Shown: positions 44,985 to 54,433, counted from the stretch's first letter. The stretch is 64,000 bases of DNA from Chitinophaga eiseniae (GCF_012641265.1 NZ_JABAHZ010000004.1:434001-498000); one strand, 5' to 3'. Program-made: numbers and translations. Notes: a model not told the origin generated them from the letters alone.

Positions 44985-47900
44985 ATGCAAAAATCGCTTA
45001 CGCTAACTTTTATACCAGGTCTTATGAGATGGAGCGTAATGGTCACTGTCTTTATACTGGGAGGTTTCACCCTCTTGTATGCCAACAACGGCTATAGCCA
45101 ACTGTTACAACAGGTAAGAGTGACAGAAAAGTTTGAGAACGAATCGCTCGCTTCCTGTGTCAAAAAATTGGAATCCAACTATCACCTTTCTTTCGGGTAC
45201 GATAACCAGGAACTGGTACGCTACCAGGTGAAAAAAATGAAATTTGTAAATGAGCGGCTGGACAAAGTATTAGATGCTTTGTTAACCAATACGCCGCTCC
45301 ACTACCAGGAGAAAAACGGGGTATTGCTCATTGTGAAAGCAGCCACTACGGCTACAGCCTTAGCTGCGCCGCCACAAACAGGCCCCGGGAAAATCAGGGG
45401 CGTTGTAACCGATGGTCCCGGTGGTGCGCCCATACCAGGCGTAACTGTAAAATTAACGGGTACAAAATATTATGCAGTCACCAATGCAGATGGCAGTTTT
45501 GAAATCACTTTACCAGCTGGAACGTATCAGATAGCCCTTACCAGCATTGGGTTTGCCGCTCAAACAGTACCTGCCGTTAAAGTAGTTTCCGGCGCTATAG
45601 CTACGCCGAAAATAGCGATGACCACTACGCCTGCCCGTTTAACGGAAGCAGTGGTAATCGGTTACGGTGTGCAGGAAAGACGCAGCCTGCTGGGTTCTGT
45701 GGCCAGCTACGCCCCCGGCAAAGATCCCGGTCAAACGCCTGTTACGCTCGACCAGGCCATGGTAGGTAAATTACCCGGCGTATATATCGCTCCTTCCAGC
45801 GGTGTACCCGGCGCTGCCAGCAGCATCACCATCCGGGGTATCAGTACCCTCAACGCCAATGGCAATGCGCCATTGATCGTGGTAGATGGCGTACCGATTT
45901 ATGGTATCGATCCTAACCTTAATACGGTCAATTATAACCAGGGCGCGGGGCAAAGCTTTACTTTCGGTGGTAACCAGGTACAGAACGAATACCGCCAGCC
46001 TACTACCTTCGAGAAGAATCCACTGTCTACCATCAACCCGGATGATATTGAATCCATAGAGGTACTGAAAGATGCATACTCGACCGCTATCTATGGCTCC
46101 CGTGGATCTGCCGGCGTTATCCTGATCACCACCAAGAAAGGTACCCGTGGTAAAATGAGGGTAGATGCGCAGCTGAGCATGTCTGTGAGCAAGCCCCGCA
46201 AATTGCCTTCGCTGATGACAGGCGATCAGTACGCTGGTTTTTATAATGAACTTTTTCGCGTGAAAGACTCTATCGGCAAAGCCCAATCAGGCTTTTACCG
46301 GCCGCTCAATTATAAATTCCCCCAGGGTGTGAACACCAACTGGCTCGATGAAGTAGTGCGTAATGCCATTGGCACCGATGCACAGGTATCTATGAGTGGT
46401 GGTACCGATAAATCCAACTACTATGTAAGCCTGGGATACAATAAAGAGCAATCTTATATTGTGAACAACGATTTCACCCGCTACCAGGCACGTGTAAACT
46501 TCGATAACCAGGTATTAAAATCGCTCAAAGTGGGTGTGAGCATGGCCCTGAACCAGGCTACCAATAACTCGCTCAATGCGCAAAATGTATACCGCGAGGC
46601 CGTACAAAAAGCGCCCAATATCGGGATATACGATAGCACCGGGAAGTATAACTGGCTGTATGGTAAAAATCCCACCGGTCCGGAAGATGTGTCAAACCCG
46701 GTAGGGGATGCCCGTTCCGGCCAAAACTATAGCACCGACAGCCGCGTGTTGGGTAACGTATTTGCCGACCTGAAAGTATTACCAGGTTTGACCGCACATT
46801 CCGATATGGGGGTAGACTGGATCAACTCCCGCTCTTACGATCGTATCATCGATCGCCCTAAAACCGTGGGTGGCAGCGCAAATGAGTCGCAGCAACAACT
46901 CCGCAAATGGGTGGTCAACAACCGCCTCGACTTCAACAAAATGATCGGCGATGGACATGCCATCAGTGCCATGGTGGGACAGAGCTACGAAAAATCAGTA
47001 GAAAATATCAATACTGTATATGGTACCCAGTTCCTCAACGACGACATGCTGAGTATCATTACCGCTACCAATAAAAAAGTGTTGAACTCCCTGCAACAGC
47101 AGTGGGCACAGGTATCTTACCTGGGACGCCTGAACTATGAATTCAAACACCGCTACCTGGCAGGTGTTACCTATCGGATGGATGGTTCTTCCCGCTTCTC
47201 CGCCAATCACCGCTATGTAGGATTTCCTTCCTTCGCTGTGGGATGGGTACCCAGCGAGGAAAGCTTCCTGAAAGGTGTAAAAGGAATCGATCAGCTGAAA
47301 GTACGTGCCAGCGTAGGCTTTACCGGCAACGACGGAGGCAATGGGTACTACGGTAACCAGGGCCAATATATCGTCGATGTATACGGGTCTACTTATGGCA
47401 ATACATCCACGATCTCCAACAAGCAACCCGCCAATCCAAACCTGCAATGGGAACGTACCACCACCTGGAACGTAGGCGCTGACATCAGTTTGCTGAACGG
47501 TCGTATCAATGCTACGTTAGATTACTATCGCCGTCAAACTTCCAATGCTATCCTGCAATCGGCACTCCCTTACTTTATGGGCTTCAGCCTGCAGCAGCAA
47601 AACCGCGCGGATCTCAACAACAAAGGACTGGAGTTTAGCGTCACCACCCAGAACATCAACCACAAGGCCTTTACCTGGACCACCACCTTCAACATTTCTG
47701 CCAACCGTAACATCGTTACCCGGTTACACCAGATCAACGAAGAACAACTGGCCCAGCAAAATGAAACCTCCGGTGGTCGCTTCTGGCGCGTAGGACACTC
47801 TGCTACCGCATTTTACCTGTACGATTGGGCGGGCATAAACCCTGATAATGGACAGCCGCGCTGGAGCGATAATACGGGTAAAATCTCTGAATCACCTATC

Positions 47901-48515
47901 CAGGTACAATATTCTAACGCTCCCTATACCCAACGTAAATATATGGGCGATGCTATGCCCGTAGTGTTTGGAGGCTTTGGCAATAACTTTACTTATAAAG
48001 GGTTTGAGCTGAACTTTTTCTTCTCTTTTGCCGCAGGCAACAAAATGTATAACGGCGCCAAAGCAGGGATGTACAGCTACCTGGGCAGTTCTTACTTTGC
48101 CAACAACGTGTATAATCTTTCTACCGACCTGCTGAATTACTGGAAAGCGCCAGGGCAGCAAACTGATGTTCCTGCATTGTTCAATAACTCTAACTTCTCG
48201 CAGGCAGGTTTCGGTACCTCATACGACTATACGCTCGACCGGAAGAACTCCCGTTTCCTGGAAGACGCTTCCTTCCTGAAGTTGCGCAGCCTGGTGCTGG
48301 GATACAACTTTAACAGTAAAATGTTGAAGCCTACCAGGGTATTCAGCGCGCTGAAAGTATATGCAGAAGCCAATAATGTGTTTATTCTCACCAAATACTC
48401 AGGCCTCGATCCGGAAGTAAGTGCCTACGGATCTTCTGCACTGAATATGGGTTACGATGAGCTGACCATGCCAGCACCTCGTACCTGGAGAATTGGTCTT
48501 AAAGCATCTTTCTAA
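44985..48515 (+). CDS. SusC/RagA TonB-dependent receptor with STN signalling domain
   Basis: An 1176-residue outer-membrane receptor. After a signal segment (to about residue 38, GYSQ) comes an STN domain (about 50-112; FENESLASCVKKLESNYHLSFGYDNQELVRYQV, then VLDALLTNTPLHYQEKNGVLLIV), which signals to FecR. A CarboxypepD_reg-like domain follows (about 135-215, IRGVVTDGPGGAPIPGVTVKLTGT), then the TonB box region (LTEAVVIGYGVQ), a plug domain (VTLDQAMVGKLPGVYI; SITIRGISTLNANGNAPLIVVDGVPI; GSRGSAGVILITTKKG) and the barrel, ending in Phe. It should import a ligand delivered by the SusD that follows and report its presence to the sigma factor. Confidence 0.96.
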   Translation: MQKSLTLTFIPGLMRWSVMVTVFILGGFTLLYANNGYSQLLQQVRVTEKFENESLASCVKKLESNYHLSFGYDNQELVRYQVKKMKFVNERLDKVLDALLTNTPLHYQEKNGVLLIVKAATTATALAAPPQTGPGKIRGVVTDGPGGAPIPGVTVKLTGTKYYAVTNADGSFEITLPAGTYQIALTSIGFAAQTVPAVKVVSGAIATPKIAMTTTPARLTEAVVIGYGVQERRSLLGSVASYAPGKDPGQTPVTLDQAMVGKLPGVYIAPSSGVPGAASSITIRGISTLNANGNAPLIVVDGVPIYGIDPNLNTVNYNQGAGQSFTFGGNQVQNEYRQPTTFEKNPLSTINPDDIESIEVLKDAYSTAIYGSRGSAGVILITTKKGTRGKMRVDAQLSMSVSKPRKLPSLMTGDQYAGFYNELFRVKDSIGKAQSGFYRPLNYKFPQGVNTNWLDEVVRNAIGTDAQVSMSGGTDKSNYYVSLGYNKEQSYIVNNDFTRYQARVNFDNQVLKSLKVGVSMALNQATNNSLNAQNVYREAVQKAPNIGIYDSTGKYNWLYGKNPTGPEDVSNPVGDARSGQNYSTDSRVLGNVFADLKVLPGLTAHSDMGVDWINSRSYDRIIDRPKTVGGSANESQQQLRKWVVNNRLDFNKMIGDGHAISAMVGQSYEKSVENINTVYGTQFLNDDMLSIITATNKKVLNSLQQQWAQVSYLGRLNYEFKHRYLAGVTYRMDGSSRFSANHRYVGFPSFAVGWVPSEESFLKGVKGIDQLKVRASVGFTGNDGGNGYYGNQGQYIVDVYGSTYGNTSTISNKQPANPNLQWERTTTWNVGADISLLNGRINATLDYYRRQTSNAILQSALPYFMGFSLQQQNRADLNNKGLEFSVTTQNINHKAFTWTTTFNISANRNIVTRLHQINEEQLAQQNETSGGRFWRVGHSATAFYLYDWAGINPDNGQPRWSDNTGKISESPIQVQYSNAPYTQRKYMGDAMPVVFGGFGNNFTYKGFELNFFFSFAAGNKMYNGAKAGMYSYLGSSYFANNVYNLSTDLLNYWKAPGQQTDVPALFNNSNFSQAGFGTSYDYTLDRKNSRFLEDASFLKLRSLVLGYNFNSKMLKPTRVFSALKVYAEANNVFILTKYSGLDPEVSAYGSSALNMGYDELTMPAPRTWRIGLKASF

Positions 48516-48534
48516 TTTTTAAACTGAGCCGGAT

Positions 48535-49920
48535 ATGAAAAAATACAGATACCATATAAGCTTGTTTACCTTGTTGCTGGCACTTTGTGCCTGCAACAAG
48601 CAACTGGACCTGAAGCCGGAAAATACCATGGTAGAGGCGGAGTTGCTGAAGAATGAACCCACCACGGTCAACTATCTTGCAGATACTTACATCCGTATGA
48701 TGAATGCCTGCGGCGGTAATAACTATATATTGGGAGATGTGACCGCAGGCATTATCAGCGGCTATGACCAGGATCTTGTGAAAGGGACGATAGACCCTAA
48801 GAGTGAGAACTATGCTTCCTTGTGGTCTGCTCCTTACCTTACGATTAACCAGGCTAACGTGATCATTACACAGTTGCCAAAATGGGCGCAATTCGATAAG
48901 TCTAAACAAGCAGTGTATATAGCAGAAGCCAAATTTATCCGGGCGTTCAGCTACCTGACGCTGCTACAGTTGTATGGTGATGGCGCTTTGCAAAACAAAC
49001 CGGATAATATGGGCGTACCCTTACGCCTGGGCGCCTTCGATGGTTACGATGGTTCGCAGGATATTCCCCGGTCTACTAACAAAGACGTATATACGCAGAT
49101 ATTGAAAGACCTGGATGAAGCTATTGCAGATTTGCCGGCTAACCGTGGTGATGCATTAAACCAGGCGAGTCGCGCTACCAAAGGTGCGGCCAATGCGCTC
49201 GCTGCCAGAACCTGCCTTTATGCCCGTCAATACGATAAAGCCGCCGCTTATGCACAGGCAGCTATGGCCGGTAACTATTACCAGCTGCAGCCCAATTTCT
49301 GGACGCTGTGGCCGGATCATAACAAACAAAGCACTGGTAATTACCCGCTTAGCGGCGAGCTCCTGTTCGCGTTCCCGGAAAGCTATAACAAGTCATCTAA
49401 ATTCAACGATAATAACGGCATCTACTACGCGGCCGGATATTACCCGGTACTGCCAGATTTCCTGGCCAGTTACGGCGCCGGCGACGAAAGGAAAGACAGC
49501 CTGATGTTGTCTTATAAAAACATCATCCGCAAGTTTACCGATACGAATACACGGGATAATGTGCCCATGATACGCCTGCCGGAAGTAATGCTCACCGCAG
49601 CTGAAGCGCTGGCGCATACGCAGGGGGTTAACAGCACTTCCATCAACTTACTCAACCAGGTATACGCCCGCGCCTATACGAAAAATGGTGTGCCGCATAT
49701 ATACACGGCTGCTGATTTTGCCACACCTGCCGCACTGATTACCCGCATACTGCAGGAACGCAGATGGGAGCTGGCCTTCGAAGGATTTGCCCGCTTCGAT
49801 GCCATCCGCAACGACATGGCGCCTAACCCGCAATTGCCGGCCAACCGCTATGCCTTCCCGGTTCCCCAGCATGAAATAGATATCACCCAGGGCCTGATCA
49901 AACAAAATCCAGGCTACTAA
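48535..49920 (+). CDS. SusD/RagB family lipoprotein
   Basis: A 461-residue SusD-type lipoprotein (Cys20, followed by NKQLDLKPEN). Signatures are KFIRAFSYLTLLQLYGDGALQ in the first TPR-like helix pair, TKGAANALAARTCLYARQYDKAAAYAQAAM and the C-terminal ILQERRWELAFEGFARFDAIRNDM. It is somewhat short for the family. It starts 19 bp after the susC stop and is the lid of that importer. The genes behind it encode thioredoxin-like proteins and no glycosidase, which bears on the likely ligand. Confidence 0.94.
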   Translation: MKKYRYHISLFTLLLALCACNKQLDLKPENTMVEAELLKNEPTTVNYLADTYIRMMNACGGNNYILGDVTAGIISGYDQDLVKGTIDPKSENYASLWSAPYLTINQANVIITQLPKWAQFDKSKQAVYIAEAKFIRAFSYLTLLQLYGDGALQNKPDNMGVPLRLGAFDGYDGSQDIPRSTNKDVYTQILKDLDEAIADLPANRGDALNQASRATKGAANALAARTCLYARQYDKAAAYAQAAMAGNYYQLQPNFWTLWPDHNKQSTGNYPLSGELLFAFPESYNKSSKFNDNNGIYYAAGYYPVLPDFLASYGAGDERKDSLMLSYKNIIRKFTDTNTRDNVPMIRLPEVMLTAAEALAHTQGVNSTSINLLNQVYARAYTKNGVPHIYTAADFATPAALITRILQERRWELAFEGFARFDAIRNDMAPNPQLPANRYAFPVPQHEIDITQGLIKQNPGY

Positions 49921-49943
49921 TTATCATACGGAAATTAAAACAC

Positions 49944-51155
49944 ATGCAAATGAAGCAACTTATCGCGGCTCTCTCGGGTACCCTGATCAGTTTGGGCAGC
50001 TTTGCCCAAACTGGCCAGGAGATCACACTCCAGGGTACTATTACCGGTGATCTGAAAGGACACAATAAAATGTATCTCTACTCCCGCACGTATCACGACT
50101 CTACCACGATAGAAAACGGGAAATATACCTTTCATATCCCCTTTAAAGAACCTGTATTCCTGATCCTGTACCCGGAATACATCAAAGCGGCAATGCAAAT
50201 GTATACGCCCTTCGGCATTCTCATGGATAAACCGGTTACTTACACGGTTACCAGCGACGTCGCCAAAGGGCTGAACGCCTCCACCGTAAAAGGTTCAGAA
50301 GCAGTAGAATTATTACAGGCCTATGAAAAAGATAAATCAGCCGCCTGGAAATCTATCAGTGAAGCGCTGAAAAAAGAATACGGCCAGCCATGGCTGCAGG
50401 AATCAGATCCCCGCTATGCTGCGTTCGAGGAAAGGCGGAAAGCTTTGCAACAACAATACCTGGTGCCCCTGCTGCAAAAGCTGGTGAAAGAACACCCGGA
50501 TTCTTATGCATCAGTATTTAGCCTCGGAGAATCTAAAAGCATTATGACGGTGGACCAACAGGATCGGCTGTACGAAGGTTTGTCTTCCAAAATGAAACAA
50601 ACAAAAGAAGCCAAAGAGTTTCATGAGTTTGCACAGGGCCTTAAAAATTCAGCCGTAGGCAGAAAAGTAAAGAACTTTACCCTGCCGGATGAAAAAGATC
50701 AGCCCCTCGTATTCAGCCAGTTTAAAGGAAAGTATGTGCTGATCGATTTCTGGGCCAGCTGGTGCAGCCCCTGCCGTAAATCATTCCCGCATATGCGCGA
50801 AGTGTTTCAGCAGTACAAAGATCAGAACTTTGATATCTACAGCATCTCCATCGATAAGAGCAAGGAAGATTGGCTGAAAGCAGTAGCGCAGGAAAACAAT
50901 CCCTGGAAGCAAACGCTGGACAATATCAATATTGCAGGCAGCGGCTTTGCTATCACCGGCGTACCTACCACTTACCTGATCAGCCCCGATGGCGTGATCC
51001 TGATGAAAGAAGTAGGTTTTAACCCGGATGGCAGCGGCGCTATTGAAAAGAAGCTGGCAGAGCTGTTTGGTGGGAAAGCCGCTGTAGTACCTGAAAAACC
51101 TAAGCAAGCCACCGGTATGGCAACCAAAGCCATACCCATGGCCATCATGCAATAA
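49944..51155 (+). CDS. TlpA-like thiol-disulfide protein with DUF4369-like N-domain
   Basis: A 403-residue exported protein; the signal peptide ends at GSFAQ. Residues 25-110 match the DUF4369-type beta domain (ITLQGTITGDLKGHNKMYLYSRTY). A helical linker and a TlpA/AhpC-TSA thioredoxin domain (about 240-380) follow, with Trp-Cys274-Ser-Pro-Cys277 in DFWASWCSPCRKSFP and a cis-Pro in ITGVPTTYLI. It should keep thiols reduced in the periplasm. The C-terminal 25 residues are a Lys/Ala/Met-rich tail. It lies 23 bp after susD and 18 bp before a second TlpA-like gene. Confidence 0.9.
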   Translation: MQMKQLIAALSGTLISLGSFAQTGQEITLQGTITGDLKGHNKMYLYSRTYHDSTTIENGKYTFHIPFKEPVFLILYPEYIKAAMQMYTPFGILMDKPVTYTVTSDVAKGLNASTVKGSEAVELLQAYEKDKSAAWKSISEALKKEYGQPWLQESDPRYAAFEERRKALQQQYLVPLLQKLVKEHPDSYASVFSLGESKSIMTVDQQDRLYEGLSSKMKQTKEAKEFHEFAQGLKNSAVGRKVKNFTLPDEKDQPLVFSQFKGKYVLIDFWASWCSPCRKSFPHMREVFQQYKDQNFDIYSISIDKSKEDWLKAVAQENNPWKQTLDNINIAGSGFAITGVPTTYLISPDGVILMKEVGFNPDGSGAIEKKLAELFGGKAAVVPEKPKQATGMATKAIPMAIMQ

Positions 51156-51173
51156 CTTTATCAAACACTTTAT

Positions 51174-52346
51174 ATGAAACGACGCCAATATACATTTGCC
51201 GGCATACTGCTGCTGGTGGCGGGAATCACGTTCTCGGCCACCGCGCAGCAGGGAAAAAAGTTTATCACAGTAAGTGGTAAAATTAAATTTCCACCGCCGG
51301 CAGAACAACAACAAAAGTTCCCGTTCCGCGTACAAAAACAGGTAGGGGATGAGCGGGAAACCATCGACACCATTCACCTGAAACCCGATGGCAGCTATAG
51401 CATTAAGATCGATGCCACCAGGCCACAGTTCTATATCCTCAACGAATTTGAAGAAGACCGCCTTACCATTTGGGCGGGAAAAGACAACCTGAAGATCGAT
51501 TTCCGTGGTTCAGATACCGCGAAAATAAGAGTGAAGAATCCTCCCTATGTATTTATTGAAGGCAGTAAAGAAAATGACCTGATCAACCAGGTGAACTTTA
51601 TCAGCTATCGCAATTACCAGCAATCCATAGAGAACGGTCAATTGGAGTATAAGGCCATGCTGGCGAAAGATACTGTTCTGCAACATGCATTGAGGCAACA
51701 GTACGATTGGCTGTTTAGTGATATGACAGAAAGGATAAAGCTACTCATCCGCATGAACCAGCACACGCCGGTGTTGATGTATGCGCTGGATTACCTGCAT
51801 CCCCGCAGGGATAAGGAGCTGATCCTGGCAGAAGCAAGCCGCCTTTCCAAAGAATATCCCTGGTTGTCAGAAGCCAAGCAGAAAAAAGAAGACATTGAAA
51901 AGGCAGAGGTCATTGCCCGGAAAACCGGCATTGGCGCGGTAGCTATGGACTTTGTACAAAACAACGCCAACGGCAAACCCGTAAAGCTATCCGATTACCG
52001 TGGTAAATATGTACTGCTCGATTTCTGGGCCAGCTGGTGCGGCCCTTGCCGTGCTGAAAATCCAAATGTATTGGACAACTACGAACGCTTCCACGCCAAA
52101 GGCCTGGAAATACTGGGCGTATCCCTGGATGATAAGAAAGATGCCTGGATAAAAGCCATCAAAGACGACGGTCTCGAATGGGCACATGTCAGCGATCTGA
52201 AAGGCTGGAAAAATGAAGTAGCGAAAGAATACAATATCCGCGCAGTTCCCAGCAATTTCCTGATCGACAAAGAAGGGAAGATTGTAGCCGTAAACCTGCG
52301 CGGCGAAGAGCTGACCAGCAAGCTGGAACAAATTTTTGGTAAATAA
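51174..52346 (+). CDS. TlpA-like thiol-disulfide protein, second of a tandem pair
   Basis: A 390-residue exported protein with a signal peptide ending near ATAQ. A DUF4369-like N-terminal beta domain (about 25-120; DTIHLKPDGSYSIKIDATRPQFYIL), a helical middle and a C-terminal thioredoxin domain follow, with Trp-Cys289-Gly-Pro-Cys292 in DFWASWCGPCRAENP and a cis-Pro in IRAVPSNFLI. It resembles the upstream TlpA protein but is not a recent duplicate, since the N-terminal parts differ greatly. Two such proteins behind one SusC/D pair point to a ligand with redox-active sulfur or metal, or to maintenance of the importer; this is inference. Confidence 0.9.
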   Translation: MKRRQYTFAGILLLVAGITFSATAQQGKKFITVSGKIKFPPPAEQQQKFPFRVQKQVGDERETIDTIHLKPDGSYSIKIDATRPQFYILNEFEEDRLTIWAGKDNLKIDFRGSDTAKIRVKNPPYVFIEGSKENDLINQVNFISYRNYQQSIENGQLEYKAMLAKDTVLQHALRQQYDWLFSDMTERIKLLIRMNQHTPVLMYALDYLHPRRDKELILAEASRLSKEYPWLSEAKQKKEDIEKAEVIARKTGIGAVAMDFVQNNANGKPVKLSDYRGKYVLLDFWASWCGPCRAENPNVLDNYERFHAKGLEILGVSLDDKKDAWIKAIKDDGLEWAHVSDLKGWKNEVAKEYNIRAVPSNFLIDKEGKIVAVNLRGEELTSKLEQIFGK

Positions 52347-52368
52347 TGAAGTCACCTGTAATTAAGTA

Positions 52369-52881
52369 ATGTTTATGAAGAGAATACTCACACTGTTATT
52401 AATCTGTTGCGGTACCGCCGCCATGGCTCAAATGCAGGCAGCAAAGAAGATCATACCGGATTATACCCACGAAACCATCATAAAAAGTCCTCCGGTGAAA
52501 ATCTGGCGGGTCATCCGGAACCTGCCACAGGTAAAGGATTACTCCAACGGCATGATTAAAGACGTACAGATCACCGGGGAAGGCGATAACCGCATGCGGG
52601 AAATTACTTTCGCCGATAATACCAAACGTAAAGATGCGATTGAGCAGGTACATGAATCCTATAAGTTTTTTGTATTCAATATCGTTTCTCCCTTGCCGGC
52701 AGGCATTACCCATGCTACGGTGACTGCCCTGGTAGAATCCATGCCCGATAAAGACGATACGTCGGTAGTAAGATGGAGTATAATACTGGAGGGAGATAAA
52801 GGTAGCCGCAAGCCTTTGGTAGACACGCTTTCTGCCGAAATTGCCAACTACGAAACCGGGCTGAAAAAGATGCTGGAATAG
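52369..52881 (+). CDS. Exported SRPBCC (START-like) protein
   Basis: A 170-residue protein with a signal peptide (AAMAQ) and a START/polyketide-cyclase-like fold over about residues 30-168. It shows HETIIKSPPVKIWRVIRNLPQVKDYSNGMIKDVQITGEGDNRMREI followed by a long C-terminal helix. Such folds bind hydrophobic small molecules in a deep pocket. It is 22 bp after the second TlpA gene and closes the SusC/D operon. An exported ligand-binding protein here suggests handling of a small hydrophobic cargo. The ATG at 52375 is an equally good start. Confidence 0.8.
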   Translation: MFMKRILTLLLICCGTAAMAQMQAAKKIIPDYTHETIIKSPPVKIWRVIRNLPQVKDYSNGMIKDVQITGEGDNRMREITFADNTKRKDAIEQVHESYKFFVFNIVSPLPAGITHATVTALVESMPDKDDTSVVRWSIILEGDKGSRKPLVDTLSAEIANYETGLKKMLE

Positions 52882-52893
52882 ATAGCCGTGGTT

Positions 52894-52940
52894 TTTTTTC
52901 CTGCCCGGTGGCCGTCATGGCATCACCCGGGCAGGAAAAA
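52894..52940. other. GC-rich hairpin with reversed T/A flanks
   Basis: CCTGCCCGG (52900-52908) pairs with CCGGGCAGG (52927-52935), flanked by T8 on the left and A7 on the right, which extend the stem. No T tract follows the stem in either direction, so it is not a standard terminator. It lies 13 bp after the operon's last stop and probably ends or stabilises that transcript. Confidence 0.5.
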
Positions 52941-52955
52941 AACGCGGGAATCGTG

Positions 52956-52963
52956 TATCTTTG
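52956..52963 (+). promoter_or_regulatory. -7 element TATCTTTG for the HAD gene
   Basis: An exact TAnnTTTG match 21 bp before the ATG at 52985. No clear -33 TTTG is present. It overlaps an upstream in-frame TTG, which is therefore not the start codon. Confidence 0.65.
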
Positions 52964-52984
52964 CGCCTTACTAAAAAAGGCCTT

Positions 52985-53647
52985 ATGACACAGCAGCAAA
53001 AAGCGTTTTTATTTGATATGAATGGCACCATGATCAATGACATGGAATTCCACCTGGAAGGGTGGTTCAACATGTTGAACAGGCTGGGCGCCAATCTTTC
53101 AAGAGAGGTAGTGAGGAGTCATATGTATGGTAAGAACGAAGAACTGCTGGTACGCATCTTCGGAGAAGACCACTTCACGCCGCAACAGATGAGCGAAATA
53201 GCCCATGAAAAAGAAGTGCTGTACCAGGAAGCCTTCCGTCCTCACCTGGAGCTGATTGCCGGTTTGCCCGCCTTCCTGGAAAAAGCCGCTGCCGCACATA
53301 TCTCCATGGCCATTGGTTCTGCGGCCAATGCATTTAATATCGACTACGTACTGGATAATCTGCATATCCGTCACTATATGGGCGCCATCATCGGGGCCGA
53401 ACAGGTAGCTACCAGTAAGCCCAACCCGGAAGTATTCCTGCAATGTGCAGCAGCCCTGGGTGTAGCGCCAGCCAACTGCATCGTGTTTGAAGATGCACCC
53501 AAAGGCGTGGAAGCAGCATTGAATGCAGGTATGAAAGCCGTGGTGCTAACGACTATGCATACGGTGGAAGAATTTGCGGCCTATGATAATATCATCGCTT
53601 TCGTGACAGATTATACCGATCCGGTGTTGCAACAACTGTTGGCTTAA
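52985..53647 (+). CDS. HAD-superfamily phosphatase/phosphomutase-like protein
   Basis: A 220-residue cytoplasmic protein of the beta-phosphoglucomutase-like HAD group: helical cap (about 20-85), motif II Ser in IGSAANA, motif III Lys in TSKPNPEVF and motif IV in VFEDAPKGVEAA. Motif I reads Asp11-Met-Asn13-Gly-Thr, so the second aspartate, the general acid/base of most HAD phosphatases and phosphomutases, is replaced by asparagine. The nucleophile Asp11 is intact. The substrate is probably a sugar phosphate by family. The ATG at 52985 follows a good -7 box. It is 77 bp upstream of a Nudix-type regulator gene. Confidence 0.88.
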   Translation: MTQQQKAFLFDMNGTMINDMEFHLEGWFNMLNRLGANLSREVVRSHMYGKNEELLVRIFGEDHFTPQQMSEIAHEKEVLYQEAFRPHLELIAGLPAFLEKAAAAHISMAIGSAANAFNIDYVLDNLHIRHYMGAIIGAEQVATSKPNPEVFLQCAAALGVAPANCIVFEDAPKGVEAALNAGMKAVVLTTMHTVEEFAAYDNIIAFVTDYTDPVLQQLLA

Positions 53648-53724
53648 TTCCGGAATCTGACAATATAATTTCTTAATGTCAACAGGGAATTATAAATTGC
53701 CGGGTTATATAAAAATTTGCTGGT

Positions 53725-54429
53725 ATGACACGTTATTCCGGGCAGTCACGAATGCTGGTGGCAGTTGACTGTATCATTTTTGGCTTTGATGGAGAAGCAT
53801 TAAAACTGTTACTGATAAAGCGCGGGTTTGAGCCCCAGAAGAACAAATGGAGCCTGATGGGAGGGTTTGTACAACCCAACGAAAGCTTTGAAACTGCCGC
53901 TGAACGTGTACTGCATAAGCTCACCGGCCTGGAAGGCGTGTATATGGAACAATTATTCGCCTTCGGCGATCCTTCCCGTGATCCTGTAGAACGTACCGTA
54001 TCCATCACCTACTTTGCACTGATAGACATTAACCAATACAAGCTGCAGATCAGCGATGAATACCACGCTGAATGGATTGCCCTCGATCAGTTGCCGGACC
54101 TCATCTTCGACCATACCGAAATGGTAAAGATGGCCCAGGAAAAGCTCCGCTATAAAGCCGCTATACATCCCATCCTGTTTGAGCTGCTGCCACTGAAGTT
54201 TACCATTCCGCAACTCCAGCTCCTCTATGAGGCGGTATACGATGTTACTTTCGACAAACGTAACTTCAGCCGTAAAGTATTGTCTACCGGCCTGCTCATC
54301 AAACAAAAGGATAAAGACCGCCTGAGCTCCAAGCGTGGTGCGTTCTATTTTAAACTGGACAAGCGCAAGTATAACGCGAAATTCAACGCCTTCCTGAACT
54401 TTGTGACAGATCCCGGCAACCTGCGCTGA
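53725..54429 (+). CDS. Nudix-fold transcriptional regulator (NrtR/AraR-like)
   Basis: A 234-residue protein with an N-terminal Nudix domain (about 8-140) and a C-terminal winged-helix domain (about 150-230; LPLKFTIPQLQLLYEAVYDVTFDKRNFSRKVLSTGLL). This is the NrtR layout. The Nudix box keeps Gly47, Glu53, Arg61 and Gly68, but the catalytic glutamates are replaced by Val62, Lys65 and Leu66, so it should bind a nucleotide-sugar or ADP-ribose-like effector without cleaving it. Members in Bacteroidota control sugar catabolism, for example arabinose. A local target could be the arabinosidase genes 45 kb away or the convergent GH2 gene; both are guesses. It ends 4 bp from the GH2 stop. Confidence 0.88.
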   Translation: MTRYSGQSRMLVAVDCIIFGFDGEALKLLLIKRGFEPQKNKWSLMGGFVQPNESFETAAERVLHKLTGLEGVYMEQLFAFGDPSRDPVERTVSITYFALIDINQYKLQISDEYHAEWIALDQLPDLIFDHTEMVKMAQEKLRYKAAIHPILFELLPLKFTIPQLQLLYEAVYDVTFDKRNFSRKVLSTGLLIKQKDKDRLSSKRGAFYFKLDKRKYNAKFNAFLNFVTDPGNLR

Positions 54430-54433
54430 TCCT

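Noticed and set aside
52894-52940. Canonical rho-independent terminator
   Set aside because: The T tract precedes and the A tract follows the stem; neither strand has the T tract after the hairpin.
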